A DNA stretch of 39,992 bases. It comes from a virus. The stretch is taken from IMG/VR virus record IMGVR_UViG_3300033997_000192, positions 1 to 39,992 of that record; one strand, 5' to 3'. The notes under the pieces were generated by a model, which was given only the letters and a program-made list of their open reading frames with translations, did not search any database and was not told the DNA's origin. The translations under genes were made by a program, and so were the position numbers. Positions 21,288 to 30,635 of the stretch are shown here, piece by piece. Each line of letters starts with the position of its first letter. Positions within the stretch are counted from its first letter, which is position 1.

Positions 21288-21764
21288 ATGAAACAGATAT
21301 TGATCGTCCTGGCTACTTTCCTTCTTGCGTCGTGCGCGGCCGTTCTCGACCCGTATTCCTACGTCTGCGACGAAATGAACTATGCCCTTGCGGACAATAT
21401 CTACCTTGCTTCTGGCGACTGGTCAAGCATCAATTCTCTTGAACAGATTACCCCGTGGATTAAAAAACGCATGGTATATAGACACGACACTCTTAACGAG
21501 TGGGATACGCCTTCCGTCGCTCTGGCTCGCGGTTATGGCGATTGTGAGGAGTTTTGCTTCGTGTTCATGAATATTGCCTATGTCCGGCTTGGGATGAAGT
21601 GTGGGCTTGCCGGGGTTGATTCAGACGAGAGAACCGTTCGGGAAGGCGGATGGTATGATCATTTCGTGGTAATTCTTCCTGATGGGACTCTTTACGAGCC
21701 CCAGGGCGGCGTACCTGTCCATTTTACCGTTAAGTATTCCTACACATTTGACGAAATATTTTGA
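21288..21764 (+). CDS. Lipoprotein with transglutaminase-like cysteine protease fold
   Basis: 158 residues. N-terminal lipoprotein signal QILIVLATFLLASC (lipobox LASC at about residue 16). Mature part has YGDCEEFCFVFMNIAYVRLG, then GGWYDHFVVILPDGTLYEPQGG. The Cys of GDC, the His of DHF and the E/D of YEP form a transglutaminase-like/BTLCP catalytic triad. Phages that encode a surface-exposed lipoprotein usually do so to alter the cell, for example by blocking superinfection; here it may process envelope proteins. ATG 21288 has AAAGGAT upstream. Confidence 0.8.
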   Translation: MKQILIVLATFLLASCAAVLDPYSYVCDEMNYALADNIYLASGDWSSINSLEQITPWIKKRMVYRHDTLNEWDTPSVALARGYGDCEEFCFVFMNIAYVRLGMKCGLAGVDSDERTVREGGWYDHFVVILPDGTLYEPQGGVPVHFTVKYSYTFDEIF

Positions 21765-21777
21765 TAAGGAGAGAACA

Positions 21778-22005
21778 ATGACGAGATTTGAGGTATTAAC
21801 GAAAAAGGCAGACGAGCTCTCTGAGCGCGGCCGTCTTTCTGTTCCCGGCGTTCGCGAGGAACTTTTCAAGCAGGCCCAGGATATCCGCGAAGGGCTCGAG
21901 GTCATGACCGTCGAGGATGCGGCCGACGTGATCCCCTCGTGCAAGGGTCGCGCTTGTACCGTCAAGAACTGCAGCGAGTGTTTGTCGCGGGGGATACGGG
22001 AATGA
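21778..22005 (+). CDS. Small cargo protein with Cys-rich end
   Basis: 75 residues from the ATG behind AAGGAGAG. RFEVLTKKADELSERGRLSVPGVREELFKQAQDIREG is helical; CKGRACTVKNCSECLSRG is Cys-rich and may bind zinc. Its end overlaps the next ATG by 4 nt. Confidence 0.7.
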   Translation: MTRFEVLTKKADELSERGRLSVPGVREELFKQAQDIREGLEVMTVEDAADVIPSCKGRACTVKNCSECLSRGIRE

Positions 22006-22367
22006 GAGGGCATACACCGGAGCCGTGGGCGGCATACGCCGCAAAGTTCAGCGGTATAGAAAGCATCGCTATCGCGAAAAAAGATATCCCAAAAACCGAA
22101 AGAAACAGAGCAGTAGCGGTAATTTCTCCCGTGTTCATCAGTGATGATGAAGATATAGCAAACGCTCGCCGGATCGTCGCGTGCGTGAATGCGTGTTCTG
22201 GTATACCGCTTGAAGTTCTGGAGTCTCCCGGCTACTCGGTTAAAGCAGAACTGGACAGCCTGGACGAGCAGATACGGTTGAGGTTTGAAGCCGAGAAAAA
22301 CCTTTCTACCTATCGGCATGAAATAGAAAAGCTTAACGAAAGCATCCGAGCTGTTCTCGGGGAATAA
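22002..22367 (+). CDS. HTPEPW-type phage protein
   Basis: 121 residues, ATGA overlap start. RGHTPEPWAAYAAKFSG at the N-terminus and DEDIANARRIVACVNACSGIPLEVLE are typical of a widespread phage early protein family of unknown function; the C-terminus is a coiled coil (AELDSLDEQIRLRFEAEKNL). Last gene before a bidirectional terminator. Confidence 0.8.
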   Translation: MRGHTPEPWAAYAAKFSGIESIAIAKKDIPKTERNRAVAVISPVFISDDEDIANARRIVACVNACSGIPLEVLESPGYSVKAELDSLDEQIRLRFEAEKNLSTYRHEIEKLNESIRAVLGE

Positions 22368-22398
22368 AAAAGGCTCTCCCGTGGTGAGAGAGCCTTTT
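22366..22398. terminator. Bidirectional terminator between cargo and capsid gene
   Basis: AAAAAGGCTCTC/GAGAGCCTTTT around an 8-nt loop. Serves both the plus-strand cargo and the minus-strand capsid transcript ending at 22414. Confidence 0.88.
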
Positions 22399-22413
22399 CC
22401 GCGTAACCTTCTA

Positions 22414-23400
22414 TCAGGTCGTCGCGGTTTCGTCGAGATAGAGAATCTCGCGCGGGCGGTTCACGAGAACGCCGGAGAACTGTCCGTATGCCTTCTGCTC
22501 GAAGTTGAATCCGTCCACGGTGTAGGCCTGATTCATCGTCAGGTCGACGGGGATGGTCATCTTGAGCGTCTCGGGATCGTTGCGGTACAGGGCGTAGCGG
22601 TTCTTTCCGGCCGGATTCTTGTCGCTCTGGCTGTAAACCAGGGGCAGAATCTTGAATCCGTCATTCCGTGTCATCTTCTTGAAGGAGTTCTCGAGGTACT
22701 CGAGCTTCGTGATGTTGGGGAACGTGGCGGACGCTGCCGAAGCCAGGCCGAGATAGTCGGACGCCGGCATGACGAACTGGTCAGGATTGTCCCGGGTGTA
22801 GTTCGAGTTCGCGAAGTACGCGGTCAGGATCCCTTTGACGAACGCCTGGAATTCGGTATCGCTCATGCCGGAAATCGGTTCAGCAATCAGCAATGTGTTG
22901 ATGCTTACCTCGGCATTGTTGAGGAATCCGGTCAGCGCGGTTCCGCATCCGGTGAACGCGGTTTTCTGGATACCGATGTCCCACATCTTTTTCAGGCTGC
23001 GGAGTTTGGCTTCCACGATATCCCAGTTTCCGACGTTCGCGGATTCCATGATCTCGGAGATGTTCCAAACGGCCTTCATTGCCCAGAGCTGGGTCGGCAT
23101 GCTGATCTGGTCCAGAGCCGCGCTTGCCTGCGCCGTGCGTCCAAATCCCTGGTCGGTCAAGCCGTCCTCGAAATTGGCGCCGGTGTAGAATTCGCGATTC
23201 TGCACGATCTGGCTTTTCCATGCGGCCTCTCCGACGTCCATCGGGAGGTAATCCGCGATGGAAATCTCATAAAACCGCTGTTTGATGACCTGCGAACGGA
23301 TGTACGTCAGCGAGTCGATGATGAACTGGTATCCGGTGCTCTGGAGATCGATATCTCCGGCGGAGTTCATGAAGGGCATTCCCCTGATGAAGTTTTTCAT
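22414..23400 (-). CDS. Major capsid protein (DUF2184-like)
   Basis: 328 residues. QSTGYQFIIDSLTYIRSQVIKQRFYEISIADYLPMDVGEAAWKSQI, MSDTEFQAFVKGILTAYFANSN, and the C-terminal QAYTVDGFNFEQKAYGQFSGVLVNRPREILYLD match DUF2184 HK97-fold capsid proteins. Placed after protease/scaffold and cement genes as usual. GGAGGCTGAAAG ribosome site. Confidence 0.92.
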   Translation of the reverse strand: MKNFIRGMPFMNSAGDIDLQSTGYQFIIDSLTYIRSQVIKQRFYEISIADYLPMDVGEAAWKSQIVQNREFYTGANFEDGLTDQGFGRTAQASAALDQISMPTQLWAMKAVWNISEIMESANVGNWDIVEAKLRSLKKMWDIGIQKTAFTGCGTALTGFLNNAEVSINTLLIAEPISGMSDTEFQAFVKGILTAYFANSNYTRDNPDQFVMPASDYLGLASAASATFPNITKLEYLENSFKKMTRNDGFKILPLVYSQSDKNPAGKNRYALYRNDPETLKMTIPVDLTMNQAYTVDGFNFEQKAYGQFSGVLVNRPREILYLDETATT

Positions 23401-23422
23401 ATTCTTTCAGCCTCCCTTATGC

Positions 23423-23908
23423 CTACGCCGAACCAACGGACACGCCGTCGGCCTGAATGAGAACACGACCGATGACGCCGTCCGCCATTTTGTCGAGCGT
23501 GATTCCGTAATGCGTCTTGGTCGAAACTGCCTTGACGCTTCCGGGTGTAGCGAGTACCGGGGTAACTGCCACACCACGCGCGAGGGCTCCGGACGCCTTG
23601 AGGCGAATTACTGCACCGGCCACCGCGATCTCGACGAGGTCGCCGGGCTTGTATTCCTTCTTCTTCGCCGACTTGCGGACGGTTCCGAAGATGGTCACGA
23701 GTTCGGTGCCGCGTTCGTCCACGATGGGCGCGCCCACGGAATCAGTAGCGCCGAGATCCTTGAGGATGACGGACTCGCCGGCCACCAGGCGATTGGTCGA
23801 AGTCGCATCCGGGTTGTACCGGCAAGAGATGATATTCTCACCTCCGAAAAAGGAAAGATCGAGTTCGCCGATAGCGCCTTCAGGGGCAAACTGGTTGATG
23901 TTGCTCAT
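23423..23908 (-). CDS. Structural cement / capsid decoration protein
   Basis: 161 residues, beta-rich with AGESVILKDLGATDSVGAPIVDERGTELVTIFGTVRKSAKKKEYKPGDLVEIAVAGAVIRLKA, the pattern of gp24-like cement proteins (DUF2190 relatives) that stabilise the capsid lattice. Lies 3 nt after the protease/scaffold gene and 22 nt before the capsid gene. Confidence 0.85.
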   Translation of the reverse strand: MSNINQFAPEGAIGELDLSFFGGENIISCRYNPDATSTNRLVAGESVILKDLGATDSVGAPIVDERGTELVTIFGTVRKSAKKKEYKPGDLVEIAVAGAVIRLKASGALARGVAVTPVLATPGSVKAVSTKTHYGITLDKMADGVIGRVLIQADGVSVGSA

Positions 23909-23911
23909 GGG

Positions 23912-24964
23912 TTATTTCCCTCCCTTGTTGTTCACGGGGATACTGTACCGCTCGGAGCCGCGGGCGAGCCGCTTGGATTCGGAGTCAATACCTTCGGCGG
24001 ATTCGTACCCGGCGGGGTGACGTGCCGCGTTCTTGAGCGCCGAATTGACTGCGGGCTTCCTGGCGGGAACAGAATTCGAACGCTGTTTTGTCTCGTCGGT
24101 AGCCGGCGCCGCCTGGGTATCCTGCGGAGGCTCGGCGTTCTCGAGAGTTTCGCTCTCTTCTGCCGCGTCTTCTCCGCCACCGGTATAGCTCGCGATGAGG
24201 TCAGCGATGGTGACCTGCGATCCGTCGGGGAGTGCAACGGGGGTTTCCGGTGCAACGGCCTCGGGTTCTCCCGATCCCTGTTTCTCGACGTAATCGGAAA
24301 TAAGCTCATGGAGCGGAACGGGGGTACCGTTTACGTCAACCATGACCGCGTCATCATTCGTGAGCGCCTTCGGGCCGCATCCGTTTTCTGCGGGTTCCTT
24401 CTTGGGGACCGGTGCAGGAGCGACGGGCTGGGCCATGTTTTTCTTGGCCTTAAAAAGATTGATTCCGGGCAAGTTATTGCCTCCTTTCTTGCTGTTTGCG
24501 AATATCCGCGATCCCTCGTAGCGCGGGCGCGGAACTATTGCCATGTGCATGTAGTGGCCGTTGAGAACTTCCCCGTCATAGGGAATCTGGTGCCATTCTC
24601 CTCCGTCGCCTTCCTCATCGGGAAAATAAGCGCACGAAACAGAATAGCCGTTCTCTATGGCCCCTTGCGCGTCTTCGTCCCATACCGAGACGTCAACGTA
24701 TTGCCATCCATCGTCTCCCCATGTCGGAATACCAGTGACGATACCGCTTGCGGGATTTGAGCCAATGTCATCAAAATTGAAAGCGGTCGTCTTGTCCGAG
24801 TTATCGTGCTGCTCGGGAATGAAGATGACGGGGCAATTTCTGAATGACGGGCCCATACGATCCAACGCCTCTTTTGAGACAAGGACCGTACCCTGTTTGG
24901 AATCTTCAAAGGATATTACGCCGGGTTCAATGAATCGGCATCTGTAGCTCTTTGGTTCAGCCAT
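23912..24964 (-). CDS. DUF2213 prohead protease fused to scaffold region
   Basis: 350 residues from the ATG at 24964. N-terminal half has DUF2213 features: RCRFIEPGVISFED, KEALDRMGPSFRNCPVIFIPEQHDN, SVWDEDAQGAIENGYSVSCAYF and the protease-like NGHYMHMAIVPRPRYEGSRI. The second half is low complexity, acidic and A/P/E-rich, a scaffolding segment with short helices. It would cleave the capsid and scaffold during head maturation. No ribosome site; ATG is 7 nt after a weak -10 (24972-25000). A TTG at 25000 is rejected. Confidence 0.87.
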   Translation of the reverse strand: MAEPKSYRCRFIEPGVISFEDSKQGTVLVSKEALDRMGPSFRNCPVIFIPEQHDNSDKTTAFNFDDIGSNPASGIVTGIPTWGDDGWQYVDVSVWDEDAQGAIENGYSVSCAYFPDEEGDGGEWHQIPYDGEVLNGHYMHMAIVPRPRYEGSRIFANSKKGGNNLPGINLFKAKKNMAQPVAPAPVPKKEPAENGCGPKALTNDDAVMVDVNGTPVPLHELISDYVEKQGSGEPEAVAPETPVALPDGSQVTIADLIASYTGGGEDAAEESETLENAEPPQDTQAAPATDETKQRSNSVPARKPAVNSALKNAARHPAGYESAEGIDSESKRLARGSERYSIPVNNKGGK

Positions 24965-24971
24965 TTGTGCC

Positions 24972-25000
24972 AGTTTCCGCCCTATTTGTAAAATTGTCAA
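24972..25000 (-). promoter_or_regulatory. Possible leaderless promoter of the DUF2213 gene
   Basis: Minus-strand TTGACA (25000-24995), 17-nt spacer, GAAACT (24977-24972, a poor -10), 7 nt to the ATG. Spacing matches six other genes even though the -10 is weak. Confidence 0.4.
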
Positions 25001-25027
25001 GCATTGCTATTTGTTGCAATATTATCC

Positions 25028-25056
25028 TTGATTATATATGGTAATAGTTATATGAT
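25028..25056 (+). promoter_or_regulatory. Promoter of cargo unit 2
   Basis: TTGATT (25028-25033), 17-nt spacer, TATGAT (25051-25056); TTGCAAT at 25014-25020 just upstream. Drives the 50-residue membrane protein gene. Confidence 0.7.
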
Positions 25057-25089
25057 AAAAGAATCTCTAAAAGAGCGAAGGAGTTTAGT

Positions 25090-25242
25090 ATGATGTATCC
25101 GGTTTTTATTCCCAACGGAGGGGTATCGTTTTCTTGGCCCCATCAGTCGTTTTCGGATTTTATTACTATTGGGTATGTCGGGATATTGCTTATTTCGCTG
25201 GTCGTTACGCTGGTTCTTATGATACGCACTCTTATCAGGTAA
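25090..25242 (+). CDS. 50-residue membrane protein between head genes
   Basis: ATG ATG start behind GCGAAGGAG with its own promoter. Product: MMYPVFIPNGGVSFSWPHQS, a short linker, then DFITIGYVGILLISLVVTL, a single membrane span with a short basic end (RTLIR). It ends exactly where the convergent MuF gene ends (25243). Could be a small holin, a superinfection factor or other envelope peptide; no family recognised. Confidence 0.72.
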   Translation: MMYPVFIPNGGVSFSWPHQSFSDFITIGYVGILLISLVVTLVLMIRTLIR

Positions 25243-26187
25243 TTACTCCAGCACCCATATTTTTCCACAACGGCAGCCGAAATCCTCCCCAGCGTGCGCC
25301 CGTCTTCCCGTTTTGAGATCAACCACCCCGCCCTCCCCGTCGATGTCAAATACCTGGCCGTCAAGGTGCTTGTGATTCGGACCGCGTGGGTCGTGCCTTA
25401 CCAGTTCATCGTGCGACGTTGACCATCGGTAACGCCTGACTCCGGTTGTCGCGGCCCGGTTCATCGACAGCTTGCTGAAAAACAGGCTCGTCTCCTGCCG
25501 GGCGAGAAATTGCGCTTTGTTCGCGGATACCTCGTATTCCCGCTGGATCATGTCGCGGAGGGATTCGTCGGTCCCGGTCGTCTGGTACTGCTCGACCATA
25601 TCGCGTAGGCGCTTGACCTGCTCGGGCGCCCATCCCTTGACGTTCATTTTCTGGCTATCGTTGTAATCCTTTCGCAGTCGTTCGGCGGTCCGCTCGTCGA
25701 TATCGGGCATCACTCCGATATTGTGCAAATCCTGCTTGATATCGTCATTCATGGCGAACAAGGGCAAGTCGCTCCCGAAAGACGCCGAGCGAATTGCTTC
25801 GTCGAGCTTGACCTCGGCCCTGCGGATCGCTTCGTTCATTCTGGCGGTAATGTCGGCGCGTTTTGCTTCTGCCTTGATCGCGGACGCGAGAATGTCCGAC
25901 GGCGGCCGCCCGTGCCATTTCTTCGTACGCTTGTCAAACGTCGCGAAATGTGCGAGTTCGTTAGATGTCCGCATATCGAACTGACCAGAGAATACCCCGC
26001 CGATGTATTGTATCTTTCCGGATATAATATCAGCCCTTATGTGTGCGGTAGACAGATTACCGGACGCGTTGAGCTTGACGGCGGGCTTGTCGATGATTTC
26101 CAGTATCGGCGCGTAATACTGCCGGTATAGGAATTCGAGGATTGTATCGGCGACGGGCTCGTAATATGACGGCTTAACCTTGAGCAT
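25243..26187 (-). CDS. Head morphogenesis protein (MuF-like)
   Basis: 314 residues from the ATG at 26187. Central LRDMVEQYQTTGTDESLRDMIQREYEVSANKAQFLARQETSLFFSKLSMNRAATTGVRRYRWSTSHDELVR is the MuF minor-head motif, ending DHRGP..HKHLDGQVFDI with a C-terminal CRC motif (FGCRCGKIWVLE). The family sits next to portal and is packaged in the head. No Shine-Dalgarno; ATG is 6 nt after a -10 box. An extension to 26232 is possible. Confidence 0.88.
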   Translation of the reverse strand: MLKVKPSYYEPVADTILEFLYRQYYAPILEIIDKPAVKLNASGNLSTAHIRADIISGKIQYIGGVFSGQFDMRTSNELAHFATFDKRTKKWHGRPPSDILASAIKAEAKRADITARMNEAIRRAEVKLDEAIRSASFGSDLPLFAMNDDIKQDLHNIGVMPDIDERTAERLRKDYNDSQKMNVKGWAPEQVKRLRDMVEQYQTTGTDESLRDMIQREYEVSANKAQFLARQETSLFFSKLSMNRAATTGVRRYRWSTSHDELVRHDPRGPNHKHLDGQVFDIDGEGGVVDLKTGRRAHAGEDFGCRCGKIWVLE

Positions 26188-26193
26188 GCGATT

Positions 26194-26222
26194 AGTATGC
26201 GGCAAAAGAAAAATAATGTCAA
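26194..26222 (-). promoter_or_regulatory. Leaderless promoter of the MuF gene
   Basis: Minus-strand TTGACA (26222-26217), 17-nt spacer, CATACT (26199-26194), 6 nt to the ATG at 26187. Confidence 0.5.
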
Positions 26223-26239
26223 ATAATTGCAATGTACTA

Positions 26240-26268
26240 TTGATTTATGGCAATATATGTAGTAGAAT
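26240..26268 (+). promoter_or_regulatory. Promoter of cargo unit 3
   Basis: TTGATT (26240-26245), 17-nt spacer, TAGAAT (26263-26268), with TTGCAAT at 26227-26233 upstream. Transcribes the DUF6948-like and Gly/Ser/Asp-repeat genes. Confidence 0.7.
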
Positions 26269-26305
26269 CAAATTAGCTCGCAAAGAGCGAAGGAGTTTTA
26301 TAAAC

Positions 26306-26577
26306 ATGGAAGAGAGAAAGATTGTACGGACGAACCGGGCGGGTGTGTTTTTTGGTAAGGTCGAGAAGCGCGAGGGAAACACCGTCACGTTGTCAAACGC
26401 CAGGCGCCTCTGGTATTGGGAAGGTGCCGCAAGCCTTTCGGAACTCGCGCAATTCGGTACGGCATCCGTAAGAGGTTGCAAATTCCCGTGTGCAGTCGAC
26501 GAGGTCGAGCTTTTCGACGTGCTCGAAATACTTTCCGTTTCCGACGAAGCCGCCGCGTCGATCGATAAGGTGAAAGA

Positions 26578-26593
<16 letters not shown>
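26306..26593 (+). CDS. DUF6948-like protein
   Basis: 95 residues from ATG behind GCGAAGGAG. EERKIVRTNRAGVFFGKVEKREGNTVTLSNARRLWYWEGAASLSELA matches small phage/gut-bacterial proteins of the DUF6948 type (conserved NARRLWYWxGAASL), of unknown function. It overlaps the start of the repeat protein by 16 nt; the two often occur together. Confidence 0.8.
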
Positions 26594-27402
<809 letters not shown>

Positions 27403-27407
27403 CGGTG

Positions 27408-27433
27408 AGCCGGGAGGATATCCCGGCTTTTTT
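27408..27433 (+). terminator. Terminator after cargo unit 3
   Basis: GCCGGGA/TCCCGGC (7 bp, 5-nt loop) followed by TTTTTT. It overlaps the 3' end of the minus-strand portal gene. Confidence 0.85.
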
Positions 27434-28844
27434 ATTTCCCTGTGACTTTTGCCTTTACGCTTGCCGCAAAATCCTGCGCTTTCTTGAATATCGAAACATT
27501 TCCGGCGGTCGGCGATTCTGCACCCTGCTGATGCCCTGCTGGTGGTATCGGGTTGGCGTTCGCCTTCTCGGCAAGTTCTGCGCTGATCACGCCCTCTTTC
27601 GCGAGTTCGTCAGCGATGGATTTCCCGTCGGTGATTATGCCGCGGTCGAAAAGCGAAACGATGACATTCGCCTTGCTCTCTCGGACCTGCGCGGCCTCGA
27701 GCTCGGGAAGTATCTTGAGGTTGGGAAACTTTATCTGGAATGACGGAACGCGGCCCCATATATTCAGGCACGCGATCTGGACAAGTCGGCGAACGTCGGG
27801 CTTGAGCGGTTCCTGCACGTCAGACTTGACCATTTCGTTGTAGTTGTCGAGATCGCTCTCTCCTGTCGAGAACCCGGAGGCGGACAGGCCGAACAGCTTC
27901 GTCATGGGCATCCGGAGGGCTGACGCCACGCCGACACGATTTTCCTTCTTCACGTCGGCAAGACCTGCAAAAGAAAGCTGCTTCGATTCGAATTCCTCAT
28001 TCTTGTCGAGGACGAGGGCTGATACATAGCTCTTGATCTTGTTCGCTTCCTGAATGCGGTTTCGAATGATCTCGGTCCCGCCGGCCGTCGCGAGCTTGTT
28101 CGCCATGCCTTCGATGTGGTAAACGTCGAGCTTTGACTCGTCCAGGATCTCAAACAGAACGTCATCGGTCTTGAAATAGAGCTGGAGATCGCGGATCATT
28201 CGCTCGGCTTCGCTCATGCCCCATCCGCGCAGTTGGCGCCGGATATATGCCGGAGCACGCTTACCATAGCCCATGAGAAGCCTGGAGCGGTGAATCTGCT
28301 GACCGTTGAGATATAATGTGTCGGCTTCTGTCATGTCGTCAAACGTAAGATAGTCATGCTCGGCAAGCCCCGCGATGGACAACTGCCATCGGTCAACGTC
28401 GTATAGTTCTATCGGTGCATTTCGGAGACGGCGATCAAGCATGGGCATCTCGGGTGACTGGTCGGTGTTTATGACGAGGGCACCGCCGCCATAGAGCCGG
28501 ACCCATGTCCGATAGTCGATGAGCTTCTGAATAGCATTGTGTTCGTCGAACCACTCGAAAACCAGATCGACGTCATCGGGAGACATCTCGCCAGACTCGA
28601 TCTCGAATCCCTTCGCAAGCGCGTCCTGGATCGGGAGCTGTATCGCGGTCTGGAGAAGGCCGCACCCGGAATACATGTATGTCAGCAGAATCCGGTTAAG
28701 GGTCGCAAGGTTGTAGTTGTTCGTGAATGCCATGGTGCTATAACCGGAAAGCTGGCTTCCGCCGGTTCCTTCCGGGGCAAGCCCGATGGTTAATTCTGAC
28801 AGGCTATTGTTTATCCGCGCACGCGTATGCTTTTTCTGGCTCAT
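27432..28844 (-). CDS. Portal protein (DUF1073-like)
   Basis: 470 residues. YNLATLNRILLTYMYSGCGLLQTAIQLPIQDALAKGFEIES, MLDRRLRNAPIELYDVDRWQLS and SAL RMPMTKLFGLSASGFSTGESDLDNYNE match the DUF1073 anti-parallel portal family. Forms the dodecameric DNA channel. No ribosome site; ATG 28844 is 6 nt after a -10 box (28851-28879). Confidence 0.92.
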   Translation of the reverse strand: MSQKKHTRARINNSLSELTIGLAPEGTGGSQLSGYSTMAFTNNYNLATLNRILLTYMYSGCGLLQTAIQLPIQDALAKGFEIESGEMSPDDVDLVFEWFDEHNAIQKLIDYRTWVRLYGGGALVINTDQSPEMPMLDRRLRNAPIELYDVDRWQLSIAGLAEHDYLTFDDMTEADTLYLNGQQIHRSRLLMGYGKRAPAYIRRQLRGWGMSEAERMIRDLQLYFKTDDVLFEILDESKLDVYHIEGMANKLATAGGTEIIRNRIQEANKIKSYVSALVLDKNEEFESKQLSFAGLADVKKENRVGVASALRMPMTKLFGLSASGFSTGESDLDNYNEMVKSDVQEPLKPDVRRLVQIACLNIWGRVPSFQIKFPNLKILPELEAAQVRESKANVIVSLFDRGIITDGKSIADELAKEGVISAELAEKANANPIPPAGHQQGAESPTAGNVSIFKKAQDFAASVKAKVTGK

Positions 28845-28850
28845 TTTGCA

Positions 28851-28879
28851 ATAGTACCCCCGGTTTTAGATAACGTCAA
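28851..28879 (-). promoter_or_regulatory. Leaderless promoter of the portal gene
   Basis: Minus-strand TTGACG (28879-28874), 17-nt spacer ending CGGGGG, TACTAT (28856-28851), 6 nt to ATG. The stretch is inside the 3' end of the terminase gene and closely resembles the tape measure promoter. Confidence 0.6.
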
Positions 28880-30119
28880 GGATAGACCTCTCACCGGTAT
28901 GCATTGCCATTTTCATAATAAACCCGTCGATTCCGTGGTCGTCTCCGTCTTGCAGCTTCGGCAACTGCTTCCCGTTCTTATCACGCGCCCATGAGTACGT
29001 TGAAAGCTCCTTTATGATGTCCGTGGATTCCTCGGTGACGTGTATCTGGTAGCCCTGCAAACGCATGGCTATGTCCTCTTTGTAGCCGGAATACTTTTTG
29101 ACTCCCTTTATGCCGTTCAGACCCATCCGGTAGAGATCGCCGATAATGTCCGGCCGCGCCGAGTCCGCCGTGACTTCCTCATACGGGCCGACGCCTGACG
29201 CCGCGAGTGCGTTGTAGATATCCGTGTTGTATAGGTCGGTGCTGTATACGAGCTGTTGAAGCCATATTTCCCGCGTGGACTCGCGGAGCCATACCCGGAC
29301 CGCCGCCGTCGGGTCCCCGCTGAAGCCGAAGTCAAGGCCAATTCCAATCGATTCCGGGTAAACCTCTTCCGGCACACATGAGACGATATCCCAGTTTCGG
29401 AAGACCACTCCTTCGAGCTTGGTAAACTCCCCGAGAGCCCAGAGCTTGTACTTTTCAGGGTTCGTATCCTTGTATCCCTCGAGCACCCTCTTTGTCGCTT
29501 CGGGGCAGAAAGCGTTATCCTTGTACCATGTCCGGAGGATGAGCGCGCGCCCGGTCGGCGTGTCGATGATCGTCGCTTTTGACAGTTCGTGCGGCGCCTG
29601 TAGAAACCGGCGCTGAATCCAATGCAATGATCCGGGGATTTGCGGGACCGGGTTATGTGTCAGGAATATCCTGCCCGGGTACTCATTCGGTGACAGTCCT
29701 GCGTCGATGGAGTCAAAGTCAGCCTCGCTGATCTCGTTCGCTTCCTCGACGTGAATGATCGTCGCTCCCTTGAGTGATTTCAGCTTTTCCGCGTCGTCAA
29801 GGCCAAATCCGCGGATTCGCGAGCCGTTCGGAAGAGTAATTTCTTTGTCGGTTTTGTTTACCTGAACCGGAATATTGTTTCGCACGAAAAAATCAAGGTA
29901 CTCGGCAAACACTGAATCCTTGATGGTCGCGCCAACTTTACGGATTATCGGGATGAAGTGTCGAGGCTCCGAAAGGGCGGTAATGGAGATAGCCTGAACC
30001 ACGTCATGCGATTTTCCGGATCGTCGCCCGCCGTATGTCTCAAAGTATCGGCAATCGTCTCGAAGTTTCCCGCCATTGAATAGTTGCTGGTAGACGGCGT
30101 TTATTTTGATTTCAGGCAT
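28866..30119 (-). CDS. terL: Terminase large subunit
   Basis: 417 residues. Walker A-like ETYGGRRSGKSHDVVQAI near residue 30, Walker B TIIHVEEANEI near 115 and a nuclease-type GLDFGFSGDPTAAV near 250. Packaging motor and nuclease. Starts directly after the small subunit stops. Confidence 0.94.
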   Translation of the reverse strand: MPEIKINAVYQQLFNGGKLRDDCRYFETYGGRRSGKSHDVVQAISITALSEPRHFIPIIRKVGATIKDSVFAEYLDFFVRNNIPVQVNKTDKEITLPNGSRIRGFGLDDAEKLKSLKGATIIHVEEANEISEADFDSIDAGLSPNEYPGRIFLTHNPVPQIPGSLHWIQRRFLQAPHELSKATIIDTPTGRALILRTWYKDNAFCPEATKRVLEGYKDTNPEKYKLWALGEFTKLEGVVFRNWDIVSCVPEEVYPESIGIGLDFGFSGDPTAAVRVWLRESTREIWLQQLVYSTDLYNTDIYNALAASGVGPYEEVTADSARPDIIGDLYRMGLNGIKGVKKYSGYKEDIAMRLQGYQIHVTEESTDIIKELSTYSWARDKNGKQLPKLQDGDDHGIDGFIMKMAMHTGERSILDVI

Positions 30120-30626
30120 TTATTCCGGTTTCACGAAATTGACGGTAAAACTCCGATCGTTCCCGTCCTTGTCCGTCACGCCGATTTCCTGCTTGTCGCC
30201 CCAGCCAAACACCTCGGGCGTTTCCTTCCTGAATCGGCATGCCATATTCTTAGACCATAACCGGTCGTTGAATTTGTCCTTTGTGGAAACTTTGGATTCT
30301 GAGTCGTATTCCTCGTGATCGAAAAGATTTGTGCGCCCTGTTTTTTCCCACCACGCACGCGAAATAAGCTTTCCGCGCGTAGAGGACTCCAGAAACTCGG
30401 GGTATTCCTTCTCCCAGCTGTAATACGTTGCAACCGATATACCAAGCTCGACACATACTTCTACGATGGATTGCCCTTCGGTGAACATTCCCGGAAGCTT
30501 CTCGATTATTCCCTCGATGTACTTTGTCGGGCGTCCGCCGGGGTGTTTTCCGTTCGAGCGGGCCGGCGCCGTCGCGGTTTTTTTCTTATCGGTTGTTTTT
30601 TTCTGCGCAATTTTCTTTATTGCCAT
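30120..30626 (-). CDS. terS: Terminase small subunit
   Basis: 168 residues. Basic N-terminus (KKIAQKKTTDKKKTATAP), GGRPTKY, then a helix-turn-helix VEVCVELGISVATYYSWEKEYPEF typical of terminase small subunits, and a C-terminal region with WGDKQEIGVTDKDGN that contacts TerL. Recognises the packaging site. Immediately upstream of TerL. Confidence 0.9.
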   Translation of the reverse strand: MAIKKIAQKKTTDKKKTATAPARSNGKHPGGRPTKYIEGIIEKLPGMFTEGQSIVEVCVELGISVATYYSWEKEYPEFLESSTRGKLISRAWWEKTGRTNLFDHEEYDSESKVSTKDKFNDRLWSKNMACRFRKETPEVFGWGDKQEIGVTDKDGNDRSFTVNFVKPE

Positions 30627-30635
30627 ACATCCCCC

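Noticed and set aside
22381-23460. A 359-codon plus-strand frame opposite the major capsid gene.
   Set aside because: No start signals and no family resemblance; the capsid frame on the minus strand is certain.
23282-24760. A 492-codon plus-strand frame opposite the capsid, cement and protease genes.
   Set aside because: No ribosome site or motif; it mirrors high-GC codon bias of the three real minus-strand genes.
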